Made by a program: the position numbers and the translations under genes
Source: an uncultured Lachnospiraceae bacterium
Lineage (GTDB): Bacteria; Bacillota; Clostridia; Lachnospirales; Lachnospiraceae
Reading direction: 5' to 3'
Length of the DNA stretch: 9,886 bases
NCBI GenBank assembly: GCA_902783395.1
Contig: CACZRA010000412.1
Coordinates: 1-9,886 of the forward strand
In this document: in pieces, positions 1 to 6,976 of the stretch
Position numbering within the stretch: position 1 is the first letter of the stretch
How the letters are laid out: every line of letters begins with the position of its first letter
Notes under the pieces: generated by a model
Databases searched by the model: none
What the model was told of the DNA's origin: nothing
What the model saw: only the letters and a program-made list of their open reading frames with translations

Positions 1-40
1 CTGGCGGGTTATTATAGGAACCCAACCTGAAATCAACCTG

Positions 41-74
41 AAAAAAGCTCAGACCCTTTTCATCGGGTCTGAGC
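41..74 (-). terminator. Rho-independent terminator of the leftward four-gene unit
   Basis: A perfect 10-bp stem pairs 47-56 (GCTCAGACCC) with 65-74 (GGGTCTGAGC) around an 8-base loop. Read on the minus strand, the stem is followed directly by six T (complement of A41-46), which is the classic intrinsic terminator layout. It lies about 120 bases past the stop codon of the ASST-like gene and so ends the minus-strand operon. In the plus direction the stem is followed only by a loosely pyrimidine-rich stretch, so it may work weakly both ways for whatever lies to the left. Confidence 0.9.
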
Positions 75-130
75 CATTCTCTCTTTCTATTACAATTCAG
101 CTCCTTGCCGGCCGATGCGCCGAACAGTAA

Positions 131-158
131 TTATCCCACGGCCGAAGCCGCGGGATAA
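131..158 (-). other. UUCG-capped hairpin in the 3' untranslated region
   Basis: TTATCCC (131-137) pairs with GGGATAA (152-158), and CGGC (139-142) with GCCG (147-150), with one A/C mismatch between the two parts. On the minus strand the loop reads C-TTCG-G, the very stable UUCG tetraloop. It lies about 37 bases beyond the stop of the ASST-like gene and before the main terminator. No good U-run follows it, so it is more likely a 3'-end stabilising stem or a weak first terminator than the main stop. Confidence 0.65.
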
Positions 159-195
159 AAATAATAAAAGACTGGAAACGATCCTTAATGATCTT

Positions 196-1548
196 TCATT
201 CATAATATACGCAGCGGTAGGTGAAGTTTTTCGGGTTGGCCAGTGTCATCGACATAAGCTCCTTATCGGCAGCAAAATCATAGACCGACATACACTTCGC
301 ATCCTTCATGCTCTTCCCCCAGCCTATCACATACTGCTCACCCTTAACATGCTGCACAGCGCCGCAGGCGTAGCTGAACTTATCCGGGATCTCCAGCATG
401 TACACCTCGTTAACCTTCATGTTAGCCTTATCAAGGTCATATATCCTTACATCGGTCTTCTTGTCACGGTTTCCGTTGTTAAAGACCATGACGCTGTCTC
501 CGTCTACAGTCACATAGTGCTGGCAGGAGGTCTTCTGATCCTCCGTCAGATTAAAATCATCCCCCTTGCCGGAGAGCTTCCATTTGATCTGGTCCTGCTG
601 CTTCGTGCGGTCAAGGCAGAGTATGGCGCTCAGATGCCGGAAGGAACATATGAGGTTCCCGTCATCATCAAGACGCATGGCATTGAAATGCACAATGTCA
701 GGCACCTCGGTCTTCTCATTCGCAAAATCATCCGCCGTTTCATCCCCGTCAGTCACCACAAGGCTGTAAAGCTCCGGATAATCAATGCTCTTCCAGTCCC
801 AGACCGTCTTTCCGTGATCCACCTCCTGAAGGTATGAATATACAACGCTGGATCCGTCAGGATAGTCAGGATGGTTGTATATCGTATCCTTGAGGTACCC
901 CGACAGGAAATAGTGGTCAAGATCTATCATGAGGAAATCATGACCGTCAACAGGATGCCCCTTTTCCACGGTATCGGACTGCTCAAACGTGATCCTCTTT
1001 ATCTCGTTGAAGTTCTCATCAAGGATCACGCGGTCACCGGGAGCAAAGCCCTCAAAGCCGAAATTATCATACTCCGCGATCTGGTCGTGATAGCTGTAAT
1101 AGGTCTTGCCGTCTATCACATGCTTCTTGAAATCCCACCATCCGGTAGTCGAACCCTCCGGCTGGTCCTCATGCTTCGACCAGACCACGTTTCCCTTTCC
1201 GTCCATCATTATTATATTTCTCGTGTATACGAAGGAGATGAAGAAATGTCCGGGCAGGTCGGTACTGCCTTCGAGGGTATATTCGGGAAGACCCTCGACG
1301 GCTCCAGTATACGGCGACGCATCCTCCTTTTTCTTGCCGTTATCCAGCAGTTCTTCGAGCTCTTCCTCCTTCAGCTCCTTTGAGGCCTCCTCGTATTCCT
1401 TCTCTGCCTCATCCGTCTTTGCCTTCTCCTCCTCAAGTACATGGGTGATCCCCTCGGTCCTCTCCGCCGGAGTCTCTCCGCAGGCAGTAAGGAGCATACT
1501 CCCCGCTATCAGAGCGGCACACATTTTCCTGATATTCTTCCCCGTCAT
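196..1548 (-). CDS. Arylsulfate sulfotransferase (ASST)-family lipoprotein
   Basis: This 450-residue protein begins with a lipoprotein signal: basic start (K4, R7, K8), hydrophobic core, and lipobox L20-T21-A22-C23, so it should be cut before C23 and anchored outside the membrane. Residues about 32-75 are a very charged Glu/Lys/Ala-rich helix, probably a coiled-coil stalk. The rest has the beta-propeller pattern of PAPS-independent arylsulfate sulfotransferases, which move a sulfuryl group from one phenol ester to another phenol. The family's active-site residues appear matched by H203 (GHDF), H287 (VHFNA), R304 (SFRH) and H344 (QHYV), the last being the likely sulfurylated histidine. Start: GGGAG lies 5-6 bases before the ATG. 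It is the last gene of the leftward unit, 11 bases after the acidic small gene. Besides C10 and the lipidated C23, six cysteines (301, 311, 342, 395, 419, 446) are present, which is many for an exported Firmicute protein. The substrate cannot be told; a non-catalytic propeller role is possible but less likely. Confidence 0.82.
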   Translation of the reverse strand: MTGKNIRKMCAALIAGSMLLTACGETPAERTEGITHVLEEEKAKTDEAEKEYEEASKELKEEELEELLDNGKKKEDASPYTGAVEGLPEYTLEGSTDLPGHFFISFVYTRNIIMMDGKGNVVWSKHEDQPEGSTTGWWDFKKHVIDGKTYYSYHDQIAEYDNFGFEGFAPGDRVILDENFNEIKRITFEQSDTVEKGHPVDGHDFLMIDLDHYFLSGYLKDTIYNHPDYPDGSSVVYSYLQEVDHGKTVWDWKSIDYPELYSLVVTDGDETADDFANEKTEVPDIVHFNAMRLDDDGNLICSFRHLSAILCLDRTKQQDQIKWKLSGKGDDFNLTEDQKTSCQHYVTVDGDSVMVFNNGNRDKKTDVRIYDLDKANMKVNEVYMLEIPDKFSYACGAVQHVKGEQYVIGWGKSMKDAKCMSVYDFAADKELMSMTLANPKNFTYRCVYYE

Positions 1549-1559
1549 AGATCTCCCTT

Positions 1560-2084
1560 TCAGAAAGCTGCCCTCACGTCATCCATGGTCACATCACCGT
1601 CCAGCATGCGGAGCAGCAGATCCATATGCTGGTCGGCAGCTGCCACGGCATTGCCCGAGCAGATATTAAGCTCCTTCAGAAGCTCATCGCCCTCAAGCTC
1701 TACAGGCATCGGCACCACAAGCTTATATATCAGAGTCCCCGTCTCATCATCAAGCGCATAGGCTCCGCAGGCAAGACGGAAATTGATGTAGGAGATCGCC
1801 TCATAAAGCGGGGCATACTGCTCCTCTCCGATCACGTCCGCTATAGTGATCACCGTGGCGAAATGCTGCACGGATACCTCGTCCGATACTATGGGCAGGA
1901 AGAATAACTCCGCCACTGCGCCGTCCCCGTCGATCCCAAGCTCGGGAAATATGACCGTCAGAACCTCTTCACCCTCTCCGTCCTCCGGGACATTGAGCTT
2001 TGCGGCTATGAGCTCCTCCTGCAGCGATCCCTCGACCGCTTCCAGTGCCTCATGTCTCTCATTCATTATCTTTGATTTATCCAT
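1560..2084 (-). CDS. Small acidic protein, YbjN / secretion-chaperone-like fold (tentative)
   Basis: A soluble 174-residue protein with no signal peptide or membrane segment. Acidic residues (about 36) far outnumber basic ones (about 9). By eye the secondary-structure order is helix (about 9-30), three strands (42-48, 57-65, 71-81), helix (91-104), two strands (106-111, 116-126) and a long C-terminal helix (133-161). This alpha-beta3-alpha-beta2-alpha order is that of the YbjN family and of type III secretion chaperones. The resemblance is structural inference; I see no diagnostic motif. Two adjacent ATGs are possible. The strong AAAGGAGG (2091-2098) lies only 3 bases from the outer one (2087) but 6 from the inner one (2084), so 2084 is preferred. 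It follows the 1048-residue gene after about 27 bases and precedes the ASST gene by 11. That placement would suit a binding partner of the big protein, which is unproven. Confidence 0.8.
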   Translation of the reverse strand: MDKSKIMNERHEALEAVEGSLQEELIAAKLNVPEDGEGEEVLTVIFPELGIDGDGAVAELFFLPIVSDEVSVQHFATVITIADVIGEEQYAPLYEAISYINFRLACGAYALDDETGTLIYKLVVPMPVELEGDELLKELNICSGNAVAAADQHMDLLLRMLDGDVTMDDVRAAF

Positions 2085-2111
2085 CATGATCCTCCTTTGA
2101 TCCTGTACGTT

Positions 2112-5100
2112 TTATCTTCCGGTCATCTTCTTTGCAAGAAGTCTCGCATCGGGTATCCTCTTCTTTTCATCATAGGGCAGCCCGAAGGATTTCACGAGCT
2201 CTATGTAGCCCTTCTTCTCATCCTCAGGCAGCACCTCATTTCCTCCGAAGAGCTTGCTGTATACCTGATCCGCATACCGCTTCGCTATCTGGTCCGCGGC
2301 GGATACCATATCTGAATAGCCCGCTGCCGCGGCAAGCTTCCTCCTCATACGCTCCCTGAAGGTTTTCTTGTCATGTATCGTGCGGCGCTTACTATCCATC
2401 TGTCTGTTAACACTCTGCATGAACTCATCGAAATGGAAATAGTTGTCAAAGAGCGCTTCTCTTATCTTGCCCATGGCCGAAGCCTTCAGTATGCTCCCCG
2501 TGACACCTCCGATAAAGCCTACCGTGGCGGCTATGGTACCGCCCAGTCCCGGGATCGCTACCGAGACCATGCTCACTGTATTTGTCAGCACCTCAATACC
2601 TGCGTACTTCTTTTTGTGCTCAGCCAGATTCTTTGCAAGCTTTATCATATCCCTTTCGTATCTGGTCTCTTTTATCTCCTGAAGCCTCGCCTTTCTCTGC
2701 TCGGCCGTTTCATTCTCAGGCGCCTTGAATTTGTCCTTCTTCTCCTGGAATTTCCGGTCCAGATACCTCGCTGCATTATTCGCGTTTTCGTAATCCGACT
2801 CCGCGGCTCCCATGGTGTAAGCATTGAGCAGCAGGCCGACGCTGGAGGTGATCACGCTCGCGGCCTTGAGATTCTTTGATACTCCCACCTCCTTGGAGGG
2901 ATTGAAGTTCTTTATCTGTTTGGAAAATCCGTCCACAAGCTCGACGCCCTTCCTGTAGGAAATAAAGGATGAAGCGCCGGATTTCAGGATTCCCGCCACA
3001 GCCGCGGCCTTGTCTCCCACGTGCATCTTCCCGCCGTTCTCGTAGAGATTGTAGATACCGTACATCATCGCCATGGCGTTTCCGAGTCCCGATATGGTCG
3101 ATGCGGTATAGCCGTTCGCGTATTTATCCACCCTTGCAAGCGGACTGCCTTCAAGACGCCAGGAGACCTCGCCTCCCAGCTTCCTTGCGACCCAGTCCAC
3201 CGTTCCGACTACACCGTTCACTCCCTTGGTCAGCTTTTCCCCGGCTGCCGAGCCGCCGGAGGAAAGTGTATCCAGATTGTCCTTGAAGTCGGCCTTATTA
3301 TTGTCCTGGCGGTTCATGACCCTGTCCGCGCTCTTCTCTCCTTTCTCACCGAGCGCACCGTATTTTTCGACGGCTTCTCCCACGGCATTGTCTGCCTTGA
3401 TGAGAGCATCGAGATCAGCTTTGAATTTTCCCTCAGCCTCTTCAGTCTGAGCCTTGAGCCTCTCTTTCTCACTCCCCTTTGCCTTGTTGTATTTTTCCAG
3501 CGTCTTTTTATACTGATCGCAGCTCTTGTATGCCTTCTGCAGCATCAGTCCCCGCAGCTCCACGGGATCCTTGATGTCCTCGGGCCTCCTGCCTTCCTTT
3601 TCGATCCTCGTGATCTTCGCGCAGTCCTTTATCAGCTCCTTATAGTCCCTGTTTATCTCCAGGGCTTCGGTGAGCTTGTGCATATATACATATCCGCCGA
3701 CGAGCCTTGACATCAGCTTGAGCTTGGAAGCTGTCATCTGCTTTTTCACCTTGTCAAGGTTTGGAGTATATTCCGTCTGTGAGGCATAGGCGTCAAAGAC
3801 CTTGGGATCCTTCCTCGCACCGGTCTCTATGAGATAATAGATAAAAAGCCTCTCTCTCTTTGTCTTACTCATCAGCACCGATACTATCTCACCGTGATGG
3901 TTCTTGATGTTCAGAGGTCTGCCCACCAGACCGCCGTTGTTGTAATTCCTGACGAACCACCGGTCGATCCTCTCCAACGCTTTTTTCTGCTCATCGGAAA
4001 GATCCTTATCCACCTCTTCTTCGGAAAGCTCCTCCTCGGGCTTCTCCCTGTAGTCAAGCTCATCGGTATACTTGTTCGCCAGCTTTACTACGCCGTCCTC
4101 CCCGATATCCCCCTTCTTTTCAAGATTTTCCAGTACGCTGTTCTGGATCTTGTAGTATCTCGCCTCTTTAATGATAGCAGCGATATCCGGATCCATGTCC
4201 TTCGGCTTATTCCTGTAGACGGATCTCACCACATCGATCTCATGCTGGTATACCGCGAAAAGGTCAGCCTTCGCCTTTATATTCGCCCTCTCGTCAGCTT
4301 CGTTGAAGGCGAAATGCTTTCTCCACTTCTTGTAATAACTCGAAAGCTCCTTGACCCTTTTTACAGCCTTGACCGCATCTTCTCCTTCGAGACTGATGGG
4401 GTTTCCCGTATCTACGAGCCCTTCCTTATTGAGCTTCATTCCCATATCATCAAAGAAATGATCGGTGATGTCGCGTATCTTATTGCAGGCGTCCTTCCTC
4501 TTTTCGCCCTTGCTGAAGGCACGCCAGCCCCTGTGGGTGTCATAGTAGATATGAGCCGTCTCGGAGAGCCTTGTCATGGCGTCTATGAGCTCCGCCTCCG
4601 AAGGCCAGTTGATCAGTTCCGACTCATCGTCATCATCGGTCCCGAGTCTCTGGGAATACTCCATGACCAGCTGCGCCGCATCCCGCATCTGTCTGAAGTA
4701 AACGGAATCCTTTTCCTCTTTTCCCTTTTCGACGGCGAGGGATGCCCAGATATTATAAGGATTATCGGCCTTCTCCTGCATCGGCGGATGCTCGGTTATG
4801 TATTTCCCGTATTTCCTGAAGGTATCGCGGACGAACTTGCGACGTTCCGCCTGAGCCGCCTCTTCTCTTCTCTGAGCCTTCTCTGCCTCCGCTTCGTTAC
4901 CGGCCTGCTTGAGCTTTACTCCCTCCTTCATGGAAAAGCGTTCCTTACCCAGGTTTTCGGCCACGGCCTTCTTTACCTTTTCGGAATCCTTTTCCTGCTC
5001 TTTCACTTCCCCGCCGTTGTCCGCCTGCTTGATCTTCAGCTCCTCTCCGGGAGCGAATTTCAGCTCCTCAAGATTTGCAGCGACCGAATCCTTTACTTCT

Positions 5101-5258
5101 TCGATCTGCGCTTCCGCCTCAGCCTCGCTCTTTTGCAGTGAAACCTCCTGCTCCGGATTGTTCACGCCGGACTGCTCCTGAAGGACTTTTTCCTTAGCCT
5201 CTTTTCCGAGAAGCTCCGATTCCTTTTTTATTTTTTCTATCTCGCCGTAGCCTTCCAT
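2112..5258 (-). CDS. Large helical protein of unknown function with C-terminal hydrophobic glycine-rich segments
   Basis: I do not recognise this 1048-residue protein. It has no signal peptide. Residues 1-145 are Glu/Lys/Ala-rich, probably coiled coil, and contain two copies of a roughly 32-residue unit (53-84 and 93-124) spaced exactly 40 residues apart. Residues 146-660 are mixed charged helices with many aromatic residues, including acidic stretches (209-213, 408-418). From about 665 the character changes: small-residue and glycine-rich hydrophobic stretches occur at 714-739, 751-768, 798-819 and most clearly 889-927 (PGLGG and GFIGG glycine motifs), separated by charged helices (823-885). 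A basic tail runs from about 951 to 1048. This order recalls proteins that insert into membranes or are exported without a signal peptide, but no catalytic motif is visible. Start: AGGGGGTG lies just before the ATG, and the gene begins 3 bases after the GNAT stop, so the two are probably translationally coupled. Existence of the gene is certain; its role is open. Confidence 0.9.
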   Translation of the reverse strand: MEGYGEIEKIKKESELLGKEAKEKVLQEQSGVNNPEQEVSLQKSEAEAEAQIEEVKDSVAANLEELKFAPGEELKIKQADNGGEVKEQEKDSEKVKKAVAENLGKERFSMKEGVKLKQAGNEAEAEKAQRREEAAQAERRKFVRDTFRKYGKYITEHPPMQEKADNPYNIWASLAVEKGKEEKDSVYFRQMRDAAQLVMEYSQRLGTDDDDESELINWPSEAELIDAMTRLSETAHIYYDTHRGWRAFSKGEKRKDACNKIRDITDHFFDDMGMKLNKEGLVDTGNPISLEGEDAVKAVKRVKELSSYYKKWRKHFAFNEADERANIKAKADLFAVYQHEIDVVRSVYRNKPKDMDPDIAAIIKEARYYKIQNSVLENLEKKGDIGEDGVVKLANKYTDELDYREKPEEELSEEEVDKDLSDEQKKALERIDRWFVRNYNNGGLVGRPLNIKNHHGEIVSVLMSKTKRERLFIYYLIETGARKDPKVFDAYASQTEYTPNLDKVKKQMTASKLKLMSRLVGGYVYMHKLTEALEINRDYKELIKDCAKITRIEKEGRRPEDIKDPVELRGLMLQKAYKSCDQYKKTLEKYNKAKGSEKERLKAQTEEAEGKFKADLDALIKADNAVGEAVEKYGALGEKGEKSADRVMNRQDNNKADFKDNLDTLSSGGSAAGEKLTKGVNGVVGTVDWVARKLGGEVSWRLEGSPLARVDKYANGYTASTISGLGNAMAMMYGIYNLYENGGKMHVGDKAAAVAGILKSGASSFISYRKGVELVDGFSKQIKNFNPSKEVGVSKNLKAASVITSSVGLLLNAYTMGAAESDYENANNAARYLDRKFQEKKDKFKAPENETAEQRKARLQEIKETRYERDMIKLAKNLAEHKKKYAGIEVLTNTVSMVSVAIPGLGGTIAATVGFIGGVTGSILKASAMGKIREALFDNYFHFDEFMQSVNRQMDSKRRTIHDKKTFRERMRRKLAAAAGYSDMVSAADQIAKRYADQVYSKLFGGNEVLPEDEKKGYIELVKSFGLPYDEKKRIPDARLLAKKMTGR
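4887..5102 (-). repeat. Two-copy internal repeat encoding a 40-residue period
   Basis: Within the large helical protein, residues 53-84 (bases 5007-5102) and 93-124 (bases 4887-4982) align without gaps. Shared positions include VK, VA, NL, F, E, K and the block KQA followed by N. The copies are diverged at many positions, so this is an old protein-level duplication rather than a recent DNA repeat. Confidence 0.7.
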
Positions 5259-5261
5259 GTG

Positions 5262-6167
5262 TCACCCCCTGTCCTCTGATAAATATCCTCTTCTTACCGA
5301 ATATGTTTCCTTATGCGGAAAGATATACGTGGCGAGTTTCATGCTCTTTTCCTTCCAAAGTGTCAGTATCACTTTCGCGTTCTCCGGCTCGTTCAGATAA
5401 TAACAGCCTGCCGAATAATGAAGAAGCGAGAGCATTTCCTTCGCATCCGCACTTTCCAAAGCGTCAAACATCACCATGTGCAGCTCATCGGATGTTACCC
5501 TCCTGAACAGTATCATGGAGGTTATCTCTCTGTCATGCATTATCGCAAAGCTTGTCCCCGGATCAAATAAATCCGCATCGTATGACAGATTATAATAGTA
5601 TTTGAAGTCCTCGTCGGAGAGCATCCGTTTCAAGGTCTTTCTGAATAATGAACGCGGGATGTCGGATACCGGAATGATCCCGTCCGGCTTCTTCCGCTCT
5701 CCTTCTATCGCCAGGGCATATTTCCCGTCAACCTCCCGGATCTGCCTCCTGCAGTCTTCCTTGTTGATCACCATTACGGGGTAGGGCCGGATTTCAAAAT
5801 CAAACCCGCGTGAAGCAAAGAATTCCTCTGCATGTTCACCCACCCTGTGAAGAGGCAGGACACCGCAGAACACCGCACCCTTACTGTCGGCAAGGACTTC
5901 GCTCATCGCATCCAGAAGCTCTCCCGCGACACCCTGATCCCTGTAGCTTTCCGCCGTTTCAACCCATAAGATCCCTGCCATAACGACAGGATTCAGGAAT
6001 TTATCGAGACCCTCACTGACAGAAAATATAAGAATGCCCACTGCCGTATCATCTCTCACGGCTCCGAGACAGAAGGCTTCTTCGTCCTCCTCGACATATC
6101 CCTTTATCTCGTTCGGGATGAGCGGCAGGAAGCTGTCCAGCGTTCTTTCGTCAATATTTATTACCAT
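5262..6167 (-). CDS. GNAT-family N-acetyltransferase-like protein, two-part
   Basis: A 301-residue cytoplasmic protein. The first half (about 1-130) carries the GNAT core: strands around 32-49 and 62-70, then the acetyl-CoA pyrophosphate-binding loop and helix at 75-88 (YRDQGVAGELL, matching the R/Q-x-x-G-x-G/A motif), a strand at 98-104 and the usual helix-RGF turn at 112-122. Residues about 200-295 hold a second region with GNAT-like rhythm (strand FAIM, a strand at 215-223, another at 229-234, then a helix) but no acetyl-CoA loop, so it looks like a degenerate second domain. Acceptor unknown: protein, amine or antibiotic are all possible. Start: AGGAG (6176-6180) sits 8 bases before the ATG. 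It is the first gene of the leftward unit, ending 3 bases before the large helical protein begins, which suggests coupled expression and possibly modification of that neighbour (inference). Confidence 0.8.
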   Translation of the reverse strand: MVINIDERTLDSFLPLIPNEIKGYVEEDEEAFCLGAVRDDTAVGILIFSVSEGLDKFLNPVVMAGILWVETAESYRDQGVAGELLDAMSEVLADSKGAVFCGVLPLHRVGEHAEEFFASRGFDFEIRPYPVMVINKEDCRRQIREVDGKYALAIEGERKKPDGIIPVSDIPRSLFRKTLKRMLSDEDFKYYYNLSYDADLFDPGTSFAIMHDREITSMILFRRVTSDELHMVMFDALESADAKEMLSLLHYSAGCYYLNEPENAKVILTLWKEKSMKLATYIFPHKETYSVRRGYLSEDRG

Positions 6168-6236
6168 ATGATCTACTCCTTCAATGGGTGCATAAAATCT
6201 TAATGCTCATCATGACTTTCCGACCGCGACTCCAAC

Positions 6237-6247
6237 ATTGTACCATA
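6237..6247 (-). promoter_or_regulatory. Extended -10 promoter for the leftward operon
   Basis: On the minus strand this reads TATGGTACAAT, that is a TGn extension plus TACAAT, one mismatch from TATAAT. It lies about 70 bases before the GNAT start codon, giving a leader of roughly 60 bases. No convincing -35 hexamer lies 17-18 bases upstream (GTGCGG), which is common for extended -10 promoters. It is divergent from the por promoter, the two -10 elements being about 65 bases apart. Confidence 0.6.
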
Positions 6248-6286
6248 AATGGCGGAAGGCCGCACCCGCTTAAAATCTCCCGGCAG

Positions 6287-6315
6287 TGGCAAGGATCCGG
6301 TGTCTGTGGTAGAAT
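6287..6315 (+). promoter_or_regulatory. Extended -10 promoter for the porGDAB operon
   Basis: TGG-TAGAAT at 6307-6315 is a good extended -10 element. A weak -35 candidate, TGGCAA, lies at 6287-6292 with a 17-base spacer. Transcription should start near 6322, leaving a leader of about 70 bases before porG. No recognisable redox-regulator site was seen by eye. Confidence 0.6.
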
Positions 6316-6327
6316 GTGAAGACGTCG

Positions 6328-6370
6328 TGCCGCTGAGGCTTACGGCAGGAAGTAAAGGCGCGGATGCGCC
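6328..6370 (+). other. Possible structured leader of porG
   Basis: Two short inverted repeats lie in the predicted 5' leader: TGCCG (6328-6332) with CGGCA (6343-6347), and GGCGC (6357-6361) with GCGCC (6366-6370) around a 4-base loop. The second ends about 10 bases before the AGAGGA ribosome site. They are short, have no U-run, and match no riboswitch class I recognise, so they may be chance. Confidence 0.3.
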
Positions 6371-6392
6371 ACAGGATAAAAGAGGAACGATC

Positions 6393-6965
6393 ATGATAGA
6401 AATACGATGGCACGGAAGAGGAGGACAGGGAGCGAAGACAGCAAGCCAGCTCCTGGCAGATGCCGCCTTCATGGCCGGAAAATATGTCCAGTCCTTTCCG
6501 GAATACGGTCCGGAGCGCTCCGGCGCACCGATAACCGCCTACAACAGGATCTCAGAGGAGCGCTGCCTTATCCACTCAAATATCTATGAGCCCGACTATG
6601 TCGCGGTAGTGGATGAAACGCTCCTTCAAAGCGTTGATGTCACGGCAGGCCTCAGGGAGGAAGGCGCCGTGATAATAAACTCCGCGAAGGATCCGGACGA
6701 GCTCCGCCCTGCCCTGAAGGGCTATAACGGGAGGGTCTGCACGATAGACGCAAGAAAGATATCCATGGAATGCCTCGGGGCATATTTCCCGAACACCCCG
6801 ATGCTTGCGGCAGTTGTCGCCGTGAGCGGCTGCGTGGATAAGGAACAGTTCATCAAGGATATGGAGGAGTCTTACCGGCATAAATTCGCCAAGAAGCCCC
6901 AGGTGGTAGAGGGAAACCTGAAGTGCTTAAGGCTTTCCATGGAGCAGGTCAGATACCTGGATTAA
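6393..6965 (+). CDS. porG: Pyruvate:ferredoxin oxidoreductase, gamma subunit
   Basis: A 190-residue gamma subunit of the four-subunit 2-oxoacid:ferredoxin oxidoreductase, equivalent to the catalytic-domain gamma region of the single-chain enzyme. It begins with the family signature RWHGRGGQGAKTAS (5-18), followed by the conserved FPEYGPERSGAPI (35-47). Length fits the usual 180-200 residues. The reading frame stays open upstream to an ATG at 6249, but that would cover the predicted promoter and add 48 residues unlike the family. The ATG at 6393 has AGAGGA 6 bases before it and puts the signature right at the N terminus, as in known members. It is the first gene of porGDAB; the stop overlaps the AAGGA ribosome site of porD. 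Confidence 0.93.
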   Translation: MIEIRWHGRGGQGAKTASQLLADAAFMAGKYVQSFPEYGPERSGAPITAYNRISEERCLIHSNIYEPDYVAVVDETLLQSVDVTAGLREEGAVIINSAKDPDELRPALKGYNGRVCTIDARKISMECLGAYFPNTPMLAAVVAVSGCVDKEQFIKDMEESYRHKFAKKPQVVEGNLKCLRLSMEQVRYLD

Positions 6966-6976
6966 GGAATAAAATC

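Noticed and set aside
23..43. Tandem 11-base direct repeat CAACCTGAAAT / CAACCTGAAA
   Set aside because: Only two short copies beside the terminator A-run; there is no array, mobile-element end or spacer structure, so it is probably chance.
115..837. A 240-codon plus-strand open frame antisense to the ASST gene
   Set aside because: The opposite strand encodes a lipoprotein with recognisable family motifs. This frame starts inside the UUCG hairpin region, has no ribosome site and has a composition typical of a shadow frame.
3894..5141. A 415-codon open frame on the plus strand opposite the large helical protein gene
   Set aside because: It lies wholly antisense to a gene with a good ribosome site and tight operon spacing. 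Its product is Leu/Ile/Arg-rich without any family motif, as expected from the reverse complement of Glu/Lys-rich codons.
6249..6392. A 48-residue N-terminal extension of porG
   Set aside because: It would cover the extended -10 promoter and leader. The family signature begins right after the ATG at 6393, which has its own ribosome site.
6923..6976. An 18-residue N-terminal extension of porD starting inside porG
   Set aside because: The ATG at 6977 has AAGGA at good spacing and gives the usual delta-subunit length; the upstream start has no ribosome site and would overlap porG.
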